NCBI RefSeq assembly: GCF_014236855.1
Contig: NZ_CP051261.1
Location: 3,968,001 to 4,032,000 of the forward strand
Source: Xanthomonas sp. SI
GTDB taxonomy: Bacteria > Pseudomonadota > Gammaproteobacteria > Xanthomonadales > Xanthomonadaceae
Reading direction: 5' to 3'
DNA length: 64,000 nt
Notes under the pieces: generated by a model
Database searches by the model: none
What the model was told of the DNA's origin: nothing
What the model saw: the letters and a program-made list of their open reading frames with translations, nothing else
Program-made: the position numbers and the translations under genes
Shown: positions 24,024-34,352 of the stretch, one piece after another
How the letters are laid out: each line of letters opens with the position of its first letter
How positions within the stretch are numbered: position 1 is the first letter of the stretch

Positions 24024-24790
24024 GCAAACTCAAACGCAAGCAGTACCAGGCATTGATGCAACCGCTGCAACTGGAACTGGCGGCGCTGGCGCAGGCGCTG
24101 CAGCACAGCGGCGAACGCGTGCTGGTGCTGTTCGAAGGCCGCGACACCGCCGGCAAGGGCGGCGCGATCCAGGCCATCGCCGAACATCTGAACCCGCGCC
24201 AGTGCCGGGTGGTGGCGCTGCCCAAGCCGACCGACCGCGAAAGCACGCAGTGGTATTTCCAGCGTCACGTCGCGCACCTGCCGGCCGCCGGCGAGATCGT
24301 GCTGATGGACCGCAGCTGGTACAACCGCGCCGGGGTGGAGCGGGTCATGGGCTATTGCAGCGACGCGCAATACCAGGCCTTCCTGCGCCAGGCGCCGCTG
24401 TTCGAGCAATTACTGGTCGACGACGGAATCCGCCTGTTCAAATACTGGCTGTGCGTGGACCAGGACCAGCAGGAGAAGCGCTTCGCCGAACGCCTGCACG
24501 ATCCGCTGAAGGGCTGGAAGCTGTCGCCGGTGGACCTGCAGTCGCGCGCCCAGTACGCCGAATACACCCGCGCCCGCGAGGCGATGCTGGACGCCACCCA
24601 CCGCGAACAGGCGCCGTGGACCCTGGTCGATTTCAACGACCAGAAACGCGGCCGCCTGACCCTGATCCGGCATCTGCTCGACCAGTTGCCCGACACCCCG
24701 CTGCAGGAACCGGAACTGGAGCTGCCGCCGCTGAAGCACAAACCGCGCAAGGAAAAGTTCGGCGTGTTGCAGCCGATCGCGTCGGTTTGA
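24020..24790 (+). CDS. ppk2: polyphosphate kinase 2 family protein
   Basis: 256 residues, single-domain PPK2 of short type, which phosphorylates nucleotides with polyphosphate. Walker A is GRDTAGKGG at residues 40-48, Walker B is VLMDRSWYNR with D97, and PTDRESTQWYFQRHV and KYWLCVDQDQQEKRF are family motifs. The subclass (NMP or NDP substrate) cannot be settled by eye. The 4 nt ATGA overlap couples it to the HTH protein. Confidence 0.93.
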   Translation: MSKLKRKQYQALMQPLQLELAALAQALQHSGERVLVLFEGRDTAGKGGAIQAIAEHLNPRQCRVVALPKPTDRESTQWYFQRHVAHLPAAGEIVLMDRSWYNRAGVERVMGYCSDAQYQAFLRQAPLFEQLLVDDGIRLFKYWLCVDQDQQEKRFAERLHDPLKGWKLSPVDLQSRAQYAEYTRAREAMLDATHREQAPWTLVDFNDQKRGRLTLIRHLLDQLPDTPLQEPELELPPLKHKPRKEKFGVLQPIASV

Positions 24791-24793
24791 GGT

Positions 24794-24837
24794 CGGGATT
24801 GGGGATTAGGGATTGGGGATTAGGGATTGGGGATTCG
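24794..24837. repeat. GGGATT direct-repeat array after ppk2
   Basis: Three to four direct copies of GGGATTGGGGATTA follow the ppk2 stop by about 4 bp, with no complementary array nearby. Same unit as the hairpin-forming arrays elsewhere in the window. Confidence 0.8.
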
Positions 24838-24873
24838 ATGGTGCACCCGAGACCGACGGTGCACTGGCTTCCA

Positions 24874-24896
24874 GTAGGAGCGGCTTCAGCCGCGAC
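24874..24896 (+). repeat. REP element (GTAG head)
   Basis: GTAG followed by the palindrome GAGCGGCTTCAGCCGC and GAC. This is the GTAG-headed REP type known from Xanthomonas and Stenotrophomonas and mobilised by RAYT transposases. Single copy here. Confidence 0.85.
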
Positions 24897-24954
24897 CGGA
24901 TCTCTCCGCAAAGACGCGATCGGATTGACTCCTTCCACAGCGGCACGCGGTTAT

Positions 24955-25017
24955 GTAGAAGGGACTTCAGTCCCGACACGCTACCGGTAAGACCTCATCG
25001 GGACTGAAGTCCCTCCC
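24955..25017. repeat. inverted pair of REP variants (GGGACTTCAGTCCC core)
   Basis: One copy at 24955-24977 and its inverse at 24998-25017, each with the palindromic core GGGACTTCAGTCCC and a GTAG or GGAG-like head. The 20 bp between them make a BIME-like unit. It lies between convergent ppk2 and acyP and may act as a bidirectional transcript end. Confidence 0.8.
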
Positions 25018-25045
25018 ACAGCGAGCTGCCATGATTTCCGCGACG

Positions 25046-25312
25046 TCACCCGATCGCGAAGCCCGCCGCCACCGGCTCCGGCCAAGACTCGCGCAACACC
25101 TGCTCGACCCGCGCCGCAGGCGGCCCCTGCCGCAGCCATTCGGCCAGCGCCTCCAGCGCCGCGGCCTCACCGCAAGCCACGACCTCGACGCGGCCATCGG
25201 CCAGGTTCCGCGCGTATCCATCCAGCCCCAACGCCAAGGCGCGTTCGCGGGTGGAGGCGCGGAAATACACGCCCTGCACCCGGCCGGCGACCAGGAAGCG
25301 GGCCGCCGCCAT
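25046..25312 (-). CDS. acyP: acylphosphatase
   Basis: 88 residues. The acylphosphatase signature GRVQGVYFR with catalytic R18, and the catalytic N36 in GYARNLADG, are intact. It hydrolyses acyl phosphates such as carbamoyl phosphate. The ATG overlaps the stop of the upstream thioredoxin-like gene by one base (TGATG), so it is the last member of a yihY-tlpA-acyP operon. Confidence 0.95.
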   Translation of the reverse strand: MAAARFLVAGRVQGVYFRASTRERALALGLDGYARNLADGRVEVVACGEAAALEALAEWLRQGPPAARVEQVLRESWPEPVAAGFAIG

Positions 25313-25943
25313 CAGCCGGCGGCCTTCGCCTGGCCAGCGACCTTGCCGCCGGCCGCGGCGATCGCCGCCTCGATGTCGTGCGCATTGACCGGCCCCAGGA
25401 ACTGCTTGGCGACCTTGCCGTCCGGGGCGATCAGATAGGTCATCGGCAACCCGCGCGGCGTGGCGAAATCGGCCGGCGGCGCGTAGGTGTCGAGGATCGC
25501 CACCGGGTAGGCCACCGGATGGTCCTTCAGGAACGCCTGCATCTCCGCCGGCTCGATGTCCTCGTAGGCCAGGCCCACCACTTCGATGTTGTCGCGCATC
25601 ACGTGCAACGCCGACAGCTCCGGCATTTCCTTCAGGCACGGCGCGCACCAGGTGGCCCAGAAGTTCACCACCACCCACTGCCCGCGATGCGCGGCCAGGT
25701 CGTAGTCGCTGCCGTCCACCGCCTTCACCTTCAACGTCGGCTGCGGCCGGGTTTCCTGCACCACGTTCGCTCCTTCGCCAGCGGCGGGCGCGGTCGGCGC
25801 AGCGGGCGCGGCAGGCGCCGCCGGGGCGGCGGGAGCCGTGGGCGCAGGCGCGCCGGGTGCGGCGCCATCGGCAGGCGAAGGATGCCGATCGCAGCCCGCC
25901 AGCAGCGCGGCAGCGGCGAACAACGGGAACAGGATGCGCGGGG

Positions 25944-25947
<4 letters not shown>
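25312..25947 (-). CDS. TlpA-like thioredoxin lipoprotein
   Basis: 211 residues. A signal peptide ends in lipobox LLAGC (about residue 19), then a Pro/Ala repeat linker (about 27-55) leads to a thioredoxin fold with the redox motif WCAPC in [18 protein letters not shown]. It should act in the periplasm as a thiol reductase or oxidase, for example in cytochrome c maturation or protection of thiols. ATGA overlap with the membrane protein upstream and one-base overlap with acyP show an operon. Confidence 0.9.
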
Positions 25948-28260
<2,313 letters not shown>

Positions 28261-28339
28261 GCGGCCGCCGCCGGCCTGCCGGTATCATGGCGGCCCTGCG
28301 CGACCGCGGCCGCGCCCCGTCATGCTCTAGGAACCGGCA

Positions 28340-28825
28340 ATGGAAGAACTCCTGATCGTCACCACCGGCGGCACGATCGACAAGATCTATTTCGACGACA
28401 AGTCCGACTACCAGATCGGCGATCCGCAGATCGGCCAGATCCTCAAGGAACTGGGCGTGACCTTCCGCTTCAGCGTGATCCCGATCATCCGCAAGGACTC
28501 GCTGCACATCACCGACGAGGACCGCGAGCTGATCCGCGCCACCGTCGCCGCGCAGTCCGCGCGCCACGTGCTGCTCACCCACGGCACCGACTCGATGGTG
28601 CAGACCGGCAAGGTGCTGCAGACGATCCCGGACAAGACCATCGTGATGACCGGCGCGCTGAACCCGGCACGGTTCCGCGGCTCCGATGCCGAATTCAACA
28701 TCGGCTGCGCGGTCGGCGCGGTGCAGTCGCTGCCGGCCGGGGTCTACATCGCCATGAACGGGCAGATCTGGGACCCGCAGAAGGTGCGCAAGAACGTGGC
28801 CGCGAACCGCTTCGAGCCGGTCTGA
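28340..28825 (+). CDS. single-domain asparaginase-like protein
   Basis: 161 residues that correspond only to the N-terminal domain of L-asparaginases. The first active-site motif TTGGTIDK with T12 and the second, LLTHGTDSM, with the Thr-Asp pair, are present. The C-terminal domain of the usual 330-residue enzyme is absent and the frame ends cleanly at FEPV, so this is a stand-alone form and not a frameshift. Activity on asparagine is uncertain. Confidence 0.85.
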   Translation: MEELLIVTTGGTIDKIYFDDKSDYQIGDPQIGQILKELGVTFRFSVIPIIRKDSLHITDEDRELIRATVAAQSARHVLLTHGTDSMVQTGKVLQTIPDKTIVMTGALNPARFRGSDAEFNIGCAVGAVQSLPAGVYIAMNGQIWDPQKVRKNVAANRFEPV

Positions 28826-28831
28826 GCCGCG

Positions 28832-29305
28832 ATGTCCAAGGCCACCCGCGCAACCCGGGCATTGGACGCGGCCGGCGTCGCCTATCGCCTGCATCCCTAC
28901 GACTACGAAGCCGAAGCCGGCGCCAAGGGCCTGCAGGCCGCGCAGGCGCTCGGCCTGCCACCGGCGCGGGTGCTGAAGAGCCTGATGGCCTGGATCGACA
29001 GCAACGCCGTGTGCGTGGTGGTGCCGTCCGATCGCCGCGTGCAGCTGAAGAAGCTCGCTGCGGCCGGCGCTGGCAAAGCGGCGCGGATGATGGAGGTGGC
29101 CGAGGCCGAGCGTCGCAGCGGCTACAAGGTCGGCGGCATCAGCCCGCTGGGCCAGCAGCGGCCGGCGCCGGTGCTGGTCGAGCAATCGGCGCTGGCCCCG
29201 GGCAGCGTGTGGTTCAACGCCGGGCAGCGTGGACTGCTGGTCGAAATCGCCGCTGAGCAGGTGCTGGACGTGCTGCAGGCGCGCGCCTGCGACCTGTGCG
29301 AGTGA
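28832..29305 (+). CDS. ybaK: Cys-tRNA(Pro) deacylase YbaK/EbsC
   Basis: 157 residues of the YbaK editing family, which clears Cys mischarged on tRNA-Pro. Motifs: FHPYDYE-type (LHPYDYEAE), KSLMAWID, VVPSDRRVQLKKLA and the glycine-rich GYKVGGISPLGQQRPAPVLVEQS. It starts 6 bp after the asparaginase-like gene, same strand. Confidence 0.93.
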   Translation: MSKATRATRALDAAGVAYRLHPYDYEAEAGAKGLQAAQALGLPPARVLKSLMAWIDSNAVCVVVPSDRRVQLKKLAAAGAGKAARMMEVAEAERRSGYKVGGISPLGQQRPAPVLVEQSALAPGSVWFNAGQRGLLVEIAAEQVLDVLQARACDLCE

Positions 29306-29493
29306 CGCGTCAGCCGCGGCAACGGCGTGGGCCGCATGGCACGCGCGAAGAATGCAGCAGCGGCTGCGTCGACCGCATCCGCAGCGGCATGGCGGCAGGT
29401 AGCGAACGCAAGCGAAAAGGGCCGCCATGCCTGCGCCCCACTTCGACCACCGGCAACTGCGCAACCAGCGCGCGGATCGGAACCCACGACAAC

Positions 29494-29521
29494 AAAAAAG
29501 CCCCGCGCCGAGGCGCGGGGC
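29494..29521 (-). terminator. Rho-independent terminator of the S8 protease gene
   Basis: On the minus strand CAGCCCCGCGCC-TC-GGCGCGGGGC is followed by TTTTTT: a 10 bp GC stem with a six-base U-tract, about 103 bp after the protease stop. It is the best terminator in the window. The rest of the 318 bp between ybaK and the protease (29306-29623) shows no gene. Confidence 0.9.
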
Positions 29522-29623
29522 TGTCGTGTCCGCAACGTCCAGGGCGTCCTGCCCTGCCGCTGCGTGCGGTTGCCGATGCCTGCGCGGCGCGGCCATACAG
29601 GCGCGCGCCACGCAGCGGGCGGA

Positions 29624-31387
29624 TCAGTAGTTCGCGGTCAGGGTGACGCCCGAGAACGTGCTGTACGCCTTGAGCCGCACGTAATAGGTACCGGCGCTGG
29701 GCGCGTTGAAGGTGCAGGTCTCGTTGTTGCCGTTGAGATACGGGCGGCATCCATAGGTGCTGTCGGTCGGCGCGCTGCCCAGCCGCACGTACAGGTCCGC
29801 ATCGCCGCTGCCGCCGGAGATGGTGACGGTCAGCGAACTGACCCCGGACGGCACCGTCACGGTGTAGTTCAGCTCCGAGCCGCTGCTGGCGCCGAGCCCG
29901 GCGACCGGCACGCCGTCCTGCAGCGTGTTGCCGGTGGGAGGCGTGGTGGTACCGCCGCCCAGCGCAGCGGTCACCGCGGCGTTGGCGTCGAGCAGGCCGG
30001 CGCCGCAGCCCTGCGAGCAGGAGAAGCTGGCCGCAGTGCTCTTGATGGTGCTCTCCACCTGCGCCGGGGTCAGCGGGGTCGAGGCGACCGACTGCATCAG
30101 CGCGACCACGCCGGCCACGTGCGGCGCCGCCATCGAGGTGCCGTTGTAGGACGCGTAACTGGCGCTGCCGGGCGTGGTGGTGCCGGAGTTGAGCGTGGAC
30201 TGGATGCTCGAGCCCGGCGCGGAGATGTCGATGCCGGTGCCGTAGTTCGAGTAGCTGGCCTTGGCCCGCGATGAGGTGGTCGCGGCTACCGCGATCACGT
30301 TGGCGCAGTTGGCCGGCACAGAGGTGGAGACGTTGGCCGAGCTGTTGCCGGCCGCCACCACCACGGTGGTGCCGCGACCGACCGCGCCGTTGATCGCGTT
30401 CTGATAGGTGGTCGAGCAGGTACCGCTGCCGCCCAGCGACATGTTGATCACTTCGGCCGGGGTGGTGTTGGCCGGCACGCCGCTGACGGTGCCACCGGAG
30501 GCCCAGGTGATCGCGTCGGCGATGTCGGAGGTGTAGCCGCCGCACTTGCCGAGCACGCGCACCGGCAGGATCTTGGCATTGAAGGCGGTACCGGCCACAC
30601 CGGTGCTGTTGTTGGTCAACGCGGCGATGGTGCCGGCCACGTGGGTGCCATGCCAGCTGGAATTGGACGCCGGCGAACCGGAATAGCACTCGTTGGCCGC
30701 CGACCAGTCGCCTTCGTCGGCCGGGTTGCTGTCGCGGCCGTTACCGTCGCGCGCGCCGGTCGCATCGCTGATGAAATCGTAGCCGGGCAGGATGTTGGCG
30801 TTGAGGTCCGGATGGCTGGTGATGCCGGTATCGATCACCGCCACGACCACGCCGGTGCCGGTTGCCTGGTCCCAGGCCGGGCGTACGTTGATGCCGGCGG
30901 TGGTGGTGCCGAAGGCCCATTGGTTGGACAAGCTTGGATCGTTCGGAGTCAGCGCGATGGTCATGCGCTGGTCGACTTCGACGTATTCCACGTTCGGATC
31001 GGCGGCCAGCTGGCGCATCAGCGTCTCGGCTTCGGTGCGGTCCAAAGGCCGGTCGGCCTTGATCACTTCCGGGCCCACCGCCAGGCGGCGCAGGCTGGTC
31101 AGCCCCAGCGCGCGACCGTTCTTGGCCGGCATCGCCGCGGCCACCGATTGCAGCGTCGCGCGCAGCGACGCCGAAGTGGCGGCGGCGGACGTACTGGCGA
31201 TGCTGATGGGGGCGGCATCGCGGGTCTTGACGATGAAACGTTGCACGGTGGGCTCGGCGGTCAGCCCGGAGAGGTTGACGTCGCCGGCGAATGCCGGCGT
31301 CGCCAGCAACAGCGAAGTCAATGCGGACGCTCCCAGCACGATCAGCCAAGGACGCTGGCGCGAACCACGTTGCGAAATTTCGGACAT
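29624..31387 (-). CDS. secreted subtilisin-like serine protease (S8) with PPC domain
   Basis: 587 residues. Signal peptide about 1-34, propeptide (inhibitor I9-like) about 35-140, catalytic domain with D186 (VVAVIDTG), H246 (WHGTHVAGT) and S418 (NGTSMAAPHVAG), then a Thr/Pro linker and a C-terminal pre-peptidase domain (LNYTVTVPSG ... YYVRLKAYSTFSGVTL). Four or more cysteines suggest disulfides. This is a type II-secreted extracellular protease of the kind used by plant-associated Xanthomonas. It has its own long upstream region and terminator, so it is monocistronic. Confidence 0.95.
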   Translation of the reverse strand: MSEISQRGSRQRPWLIVLGASALTSLLLATPAFAGDVNLSGLTAEPTVQRFIVKTRDAAPISIASTSAAATSASLRATLQSVAAAMPAKNGRALGLTSLRRLAVGPEVIKADRPLDRTEAETLMRQLAADPNVEYVEVDQRMTIALTPNDPSLSNQWAFGTTTAGINVRPAWDQATGTGVVVAVIDTGITSHPDLNANILPGYDFISDATGARDGNGRDSNPADEGDWSAANECYSGSPASNSSWHGTHVAGTIAALTNNSTGVAGTAFNAKILPVRVLGKCGGYTSDIADAITWASGGTVSGVPANTTPAEVINMSLGGSGTCSTTYQNAINGAVGRGTTVVVAAGNSSANVSTSVPANCANVIAVAATTSSRAKASYSNYGTGIDISAPGSSIQSTLNSGTTTPGSASYASYNGTSMAAPHVAGVVALMQSVASTPLTPAQVESTIKSTAASFSCSQGCGAGLLDANAAVTAALGGGTTTPPTGNTLQDGVPVAGLGASSGSELNYTVTVPSGVSSLTVTISGGSGDADLYVRLGSAPTDSTYGCRPYLNGNNETCTFNAPSAGTYYVRLKAYSTFSGVTLTANY

Positions 31388-31970
31388 TCGGAACTTCCTT
31401 TTCGTTGATTGCCACCTGACGGCGATTTTCGCGCTGCGGATGCCTAAACAGGCACTGAATCCGAATGCGGCGCGACTCCCAGGCCGGCCCCCTGTTGCCA
31501 GCCGTTCATCCGACGCTATCCCAATACAGACGCGTATGGACGAAATTCTTATCGTCCAAAACCCATAAGCGTGACGATGGTCAACATAAAGGCAGACTTC
31601 GCTTACGTTTTTTGCGACGCGACGGCAACGCCGATGGCTCGAGAAGACAGTCCTGGGACATTTTTGCGCGGCGCGGCGTGGTCACGCGCCAATGCGGACA
31701 GCCTCCCGTACGCAGAAGCAGGCCGCAGGACAGCGGCAGGGCCAGCGAATGCCTGCGAAGCGGTAGCGCCGGGTAGCGGCGCGCATTGGGGAAGCCGCGC
31801 CGATGCGCGAACGCGCGAGCCGGACGATCTGCCGGGTCGGGCCTGACAGGCCGCCCATGGCGTCTCCGGGAACGGACGATGCCCCCGCGGATCGGAAGCT
31901 GGGCGCAGCCTGCGCCACGCCCAGCTCGGCGCCCGTCAGTAGTACCGACAGGCGAGAAGAACGCCTGGGC
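31388..31970. other. 583 bp intergenic region upstream of the protease
   Basis: No convincing gene. Small frames in it lack ribosome sites and match nothing I recognise. It holds the protease upstream region, with an AAAAGGAAG ribosome site right before the start, a short TGCC/GGCA hairpin at about 31450 and the 22 bp dyad at 31538-31559. Base composition is lower in GC near 31550-31610, in keeping with a promoter zone. Confidence 0.5.
31538..31559. promoter_or_regulatory. 22 bp dyad upstream of the S8 protease
   Basis: Perfect 7 bp arms TGGACGA and TCGTCCA are separated by an AT-rich 8 nt centre, about 150 bp before the protease start codon. The size and AT-rich centre suit a dimeric regulator. 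No PIP box could be found near it. Confidence 0.45.
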
Positions 31971-33071
31971 TCAGCCCAGCCGCAGCAGCCAGCCGTGGCG
32001 GTCGGCCACGCGGCCGTACTGGATGTCGGTCAGTTCCTGGCGCAGCGACAGGGTCACCGGGCCAGCCGGCGCGGTCAGGTCGCCGACTGCGAAATCCTTA
32101 CCCTTCAGCTGCCCGATCGGGGTCACCACCGCGGCAGTGCCGCAGGCGAAGATCTCGGCGATAGCGCCGGAGGCCACGCCGTCGCGCCACTCGTCGATGG
32201 TCACCTGGCGCTCGACCACGTTCATGCCGCGATCGCGCGCCAACTGCAGGATGCTGTCGCGGGTGATGCCCTCGAGGATGCTGCCGGACAGCACCGGGGT
32301 GACCAGGCTGCCGTCGCGCATCACCAGGAACACGTTCATGCCGCCCAGCTCTTCCAGATACTTGCCCTCGACCGGATCCAGGAACAGCACCTGCGAGCAG
32401 CCCTGCGCCTGCGCCTGCTGCTGCGGCAGCAGCGAGGCGGCGTAGTTGCCGCCGCACTTGGCCGCGCCGGTGCCGCCCTTGGCCGCGCGCGCGTAGTCGG
32501 TGGACAGCCAGATCGCCACCGGCGCCACGCCCTTGGCGAAGTAGGCGCCAGCGGGGCTGGCGATGACGTAGTAGCCGGCCTTCTGCGCCGCGCGCACGCC
32601 CAGGAACGCCTCGTTGGCGATCATGAAGGGGCGGAAATACAGGCTGGTCTCCGGCGCCGACGGCACCCACGCGGCATCGACCGCGATCAGCTGGCGCAGC
32701 GATTCGACGAACAGCTCCACCGGCAGCTCCGGCAGCGCCAGGCGCTGCGCCGAGCGCTGCAGGCGCCTGCCGTTGGCGTCCGGGCGGAAGGTCCAGATCG
32801 AACCGTCGGCATGGCGGTAGGCCTTGATGCCCTCGAAGATCTCCTGCCCGTAGTGCAGCACCGAGGCGGCCGGATCCAGCGCCAGCGGGCCGTAGGCGCG
32901 GACCTGGGCGTCATGCCAGCCCTGCTCGCGGTCCCATTCGATGGCGACCATGTGGTCGGTGAAGTAGTTGCCGAAGCCCGGCGCGGCGAGGATCTGCGCG
33001 CGCGCATCGGCGCTGCGCGCGGTGGTGGACGGGATCAGGCGGAACTGCAAAGACGGCTCGGTAGCGGACAC
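31971..33071 (-). CDS. ilvE: branched-chain amino acid aminotransferase
   Basis: 366 residues, the long (eukaryote-like, type II) class IV aminotransferase, interconverting Leu/Ile/Val and their 2-oxoacids. The PLP lysine is K205 in AAKCGGNYAAS; YGQEIFEGIKAY and ACGTAAVVTPIG are family segments. It is separated from sufT by about 100 bp on the same strand. Confidence 0.95.
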   Translation of the reverse strand: MSATEPSLQFRLIPSTTARSADARAQILAAPGFGNYFTDHMVAIEWDREQGWHDAQVRAYGPLALDPAASVLHYGQEIFEGIKAYRHADGSIWTFRPDANGRRLQRSAQRLALPELPVELFVESLRQLIAVDAAWVPSAPETSLYFRPFMIANEAFLGVRAAQKAGYYVIASPAGAYFAKGVAPVAIWLSTDYARAAKGGTGAAKCGGNYAASLLPQQQAQAQGCSQVLFLDPVEGKYLEELGGMNVFLVMRDGSLVTPVLSGSILEGITRDSILQLARDRGMNVVERQVTIDEWRDGVASGAIAEIFACGTAAVVTPIGQLKGKDFAVGDLTAPAGPVTLSLRQELTDIQYGRVADRHGWLLRLG

Positions 33072-33170
33072 CGGGGTTTCCTGTGGTAGTCGAGGGACGG
33101 CCGTGCCGCTGCATCATCCGAGCGCAGCGGCGGCGCCTTGTCCCGGCCCCAGGTCGCGCAGTCGCGCGGG

Positions 33171-33722
33171 TCAGAGCATGCCGGTTTCGAGGCGCGCGGC
33201 CTCGGACATCATATGCCGGCCCCACGGCGGATCGAACACCAGTTCGACATCGGCCTCGGCGATGGTCGGGATCAGCTCCAGCTTGCTGCGCACGTCGTCG
33301 ACCAGAATGTCGCCCATGCCGCAGCCCGGCGCGGTCAGCGTCATCTTCACCTCGACCATGCGCTGGCCGTCCTCGCGCGGCTGCACGTCGACTTCGTAGA
33401 CCAGGCCCAGGTCGACGATGTTGAACGGGATCTCCGGATCGAAGCAGGTGCGCAGCTGTTGCCAGATCAGCGCCTCGACCTGCTCGTCGCTGGCGCCCTC
33501 CGGCAGGTCCAGGCCCGGCGGCGGCTCCTTGCCGATCGCGTCGCCGTCCTTGCCGGCGATGCGGAACAGGTTGCCTTCGACGAACACGGTGTAGCTGCCG
33601 CCCAGCGCCTGGGTGATGTAGCCGTAACTGCCGGCCGGCAGGGTCACCGCGTCGCCTTGCGGCACCATCACCGCCGCGCAATCGCGTTCGAATTGGACAG
33701 GTTCGCTGCTGCGTGAGTACAT
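33171..33722 (-). CDS. sufT: SufT-like iron-sulfur assembly protein
   Basis: 183 residues from the ATG at 33720-33722 (MYSRSSEPVQFERDCAAVMVPQGD). An N-terminal SufT-specific part is followed by a MIP18/DUF59 domain with CFDPEIPFNIVDLGLVYEVDV and TLTAPGCGMGDILVDDV, whose Cys in GCGM is the conserved one. SufT helps maturation of Fe-S proteins. No other suf gene is in the window. An upstream in-frame extension is shadow of the divergent gene. Confidence 0.88.
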   Translation of the reverse strand: MYSRSSEPVQFERDCAAVMVPQGDAVTLPAGSYGYITQALGGSYTVFVEGNLFRIAGKDGDAIGKEPPPGLDLPEGASDEQVEALIWQQLRTCFDPEIPFNIVDLGLVYEVDVQPREDGQRMVEVKMTLTAPGCGMGDILVDDVRSKLELIPTIAEADVELVFDPPWGRHMMSEAARLETGML

Positions 33723-33828
33723 GGGGGCGATATGGGGGCTGGCCCCGCCGGTGCAAGTCGTCCAGTTTATCCGAGTGCGCGGGGAACGCGGCGAAGGGTA
33801 TCCTGTGCGGATTCTCCGGGAACATCGC

Positions 33829-34248
33829 ATGCCGCCCTCTTCCACGCCAGCCAGGACTTCGCACTGGCTATGGCCCTTGCTGCTCTGCCTGGGCTGTTTC
33901 ACCGCCCTGATCGCCTGGATGCTGGTCGCGCTGAGCCTGGGCCATCAATCCGGCTGGATGGCGGTGCTGGTGGCGCTGGAGGTTTCCTGGATGCTGCGCC
34001 TGGGCACGCTGCCGCGCGGCAAGCTGCGCATCGCCGTGGCGGTGCTGGCCACCGCACTGGTGATCGTCGCCGCCAACTGGGGCATCGCCGCCGCGCACGT
34101 GGGCGCCGGGCTGGGCCTGGATACCTGGGATTCGTCGCTGAAACTGGGCGCACGCTACGCGTGGACGCTGACCGTGCTGGCCAACCGCCCCGGCGACGTG
34201 CTGTGGTTGGGGATCGGCCTGATCGTGGCTTATTTCAGCGCGCGTTGA
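33829..34248 (+). CDS. small membrane protein of unknown function
   Basis: 139 residues from ATG 33829 (MPPSSTPARTSHWLWPLLLC). Hydrophobic segments lie at about 12-35, 42-55, 64-82 and 118-135. Not recognised. It is divergent from sufT, and the longer frame starting at 33721 would overlap the sufT start. A ribosome site is weak. Confidence 0.6.
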   Translation: MPPSSTPARTSHWLWPLLLCLGCFTALIAWMLVALSLGHQSGWMAVLVALEVSWMLRLGTLPRGKLRIAVAVLATALVIVAANWGIAAAHVGAGLGLDTWDSSLKLGARYAWTLTVLANRPGDVLWLGIGLIVAYFSAR

Positions 34249-34256
34249 GGGGAGTG

Positions 34257-34320
34257 GTCGCGGCTGAAGCCGCTCCTACAGGGAGCCGGCAAGCCCTGTA
34301 GGAGCGGCTTCAGCCGCGAC
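34257..34320. repeat. inverted pair of GTAG-headed REPs
   Basis: Two copies of the 23 bp REP in tail-to-tail inverse order (34257-34279 and 34298-34320), 18 bp apart, between the converging membrane-protein gene and pntB. A folded pair gives a large cruciform and could end both transcripts. Confidence 0.9.
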
Positions 34321-34352
34321 ACGATCCGTGGGCACCGATCGCCGGCGCCGGT

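Noticed and set aside
31571..31846. Short plus-strand frame in the region upstream of the protease
   Set aside because: 91 codons, no good ribosome site, composition like non-coding GC-rich DNA and no recognisable domain.
31388..31970. PIP box (HrpX site) before the S8 protease
   Set aside because: No TTCGB-N15-TTCGB pair was found in the region by eye.
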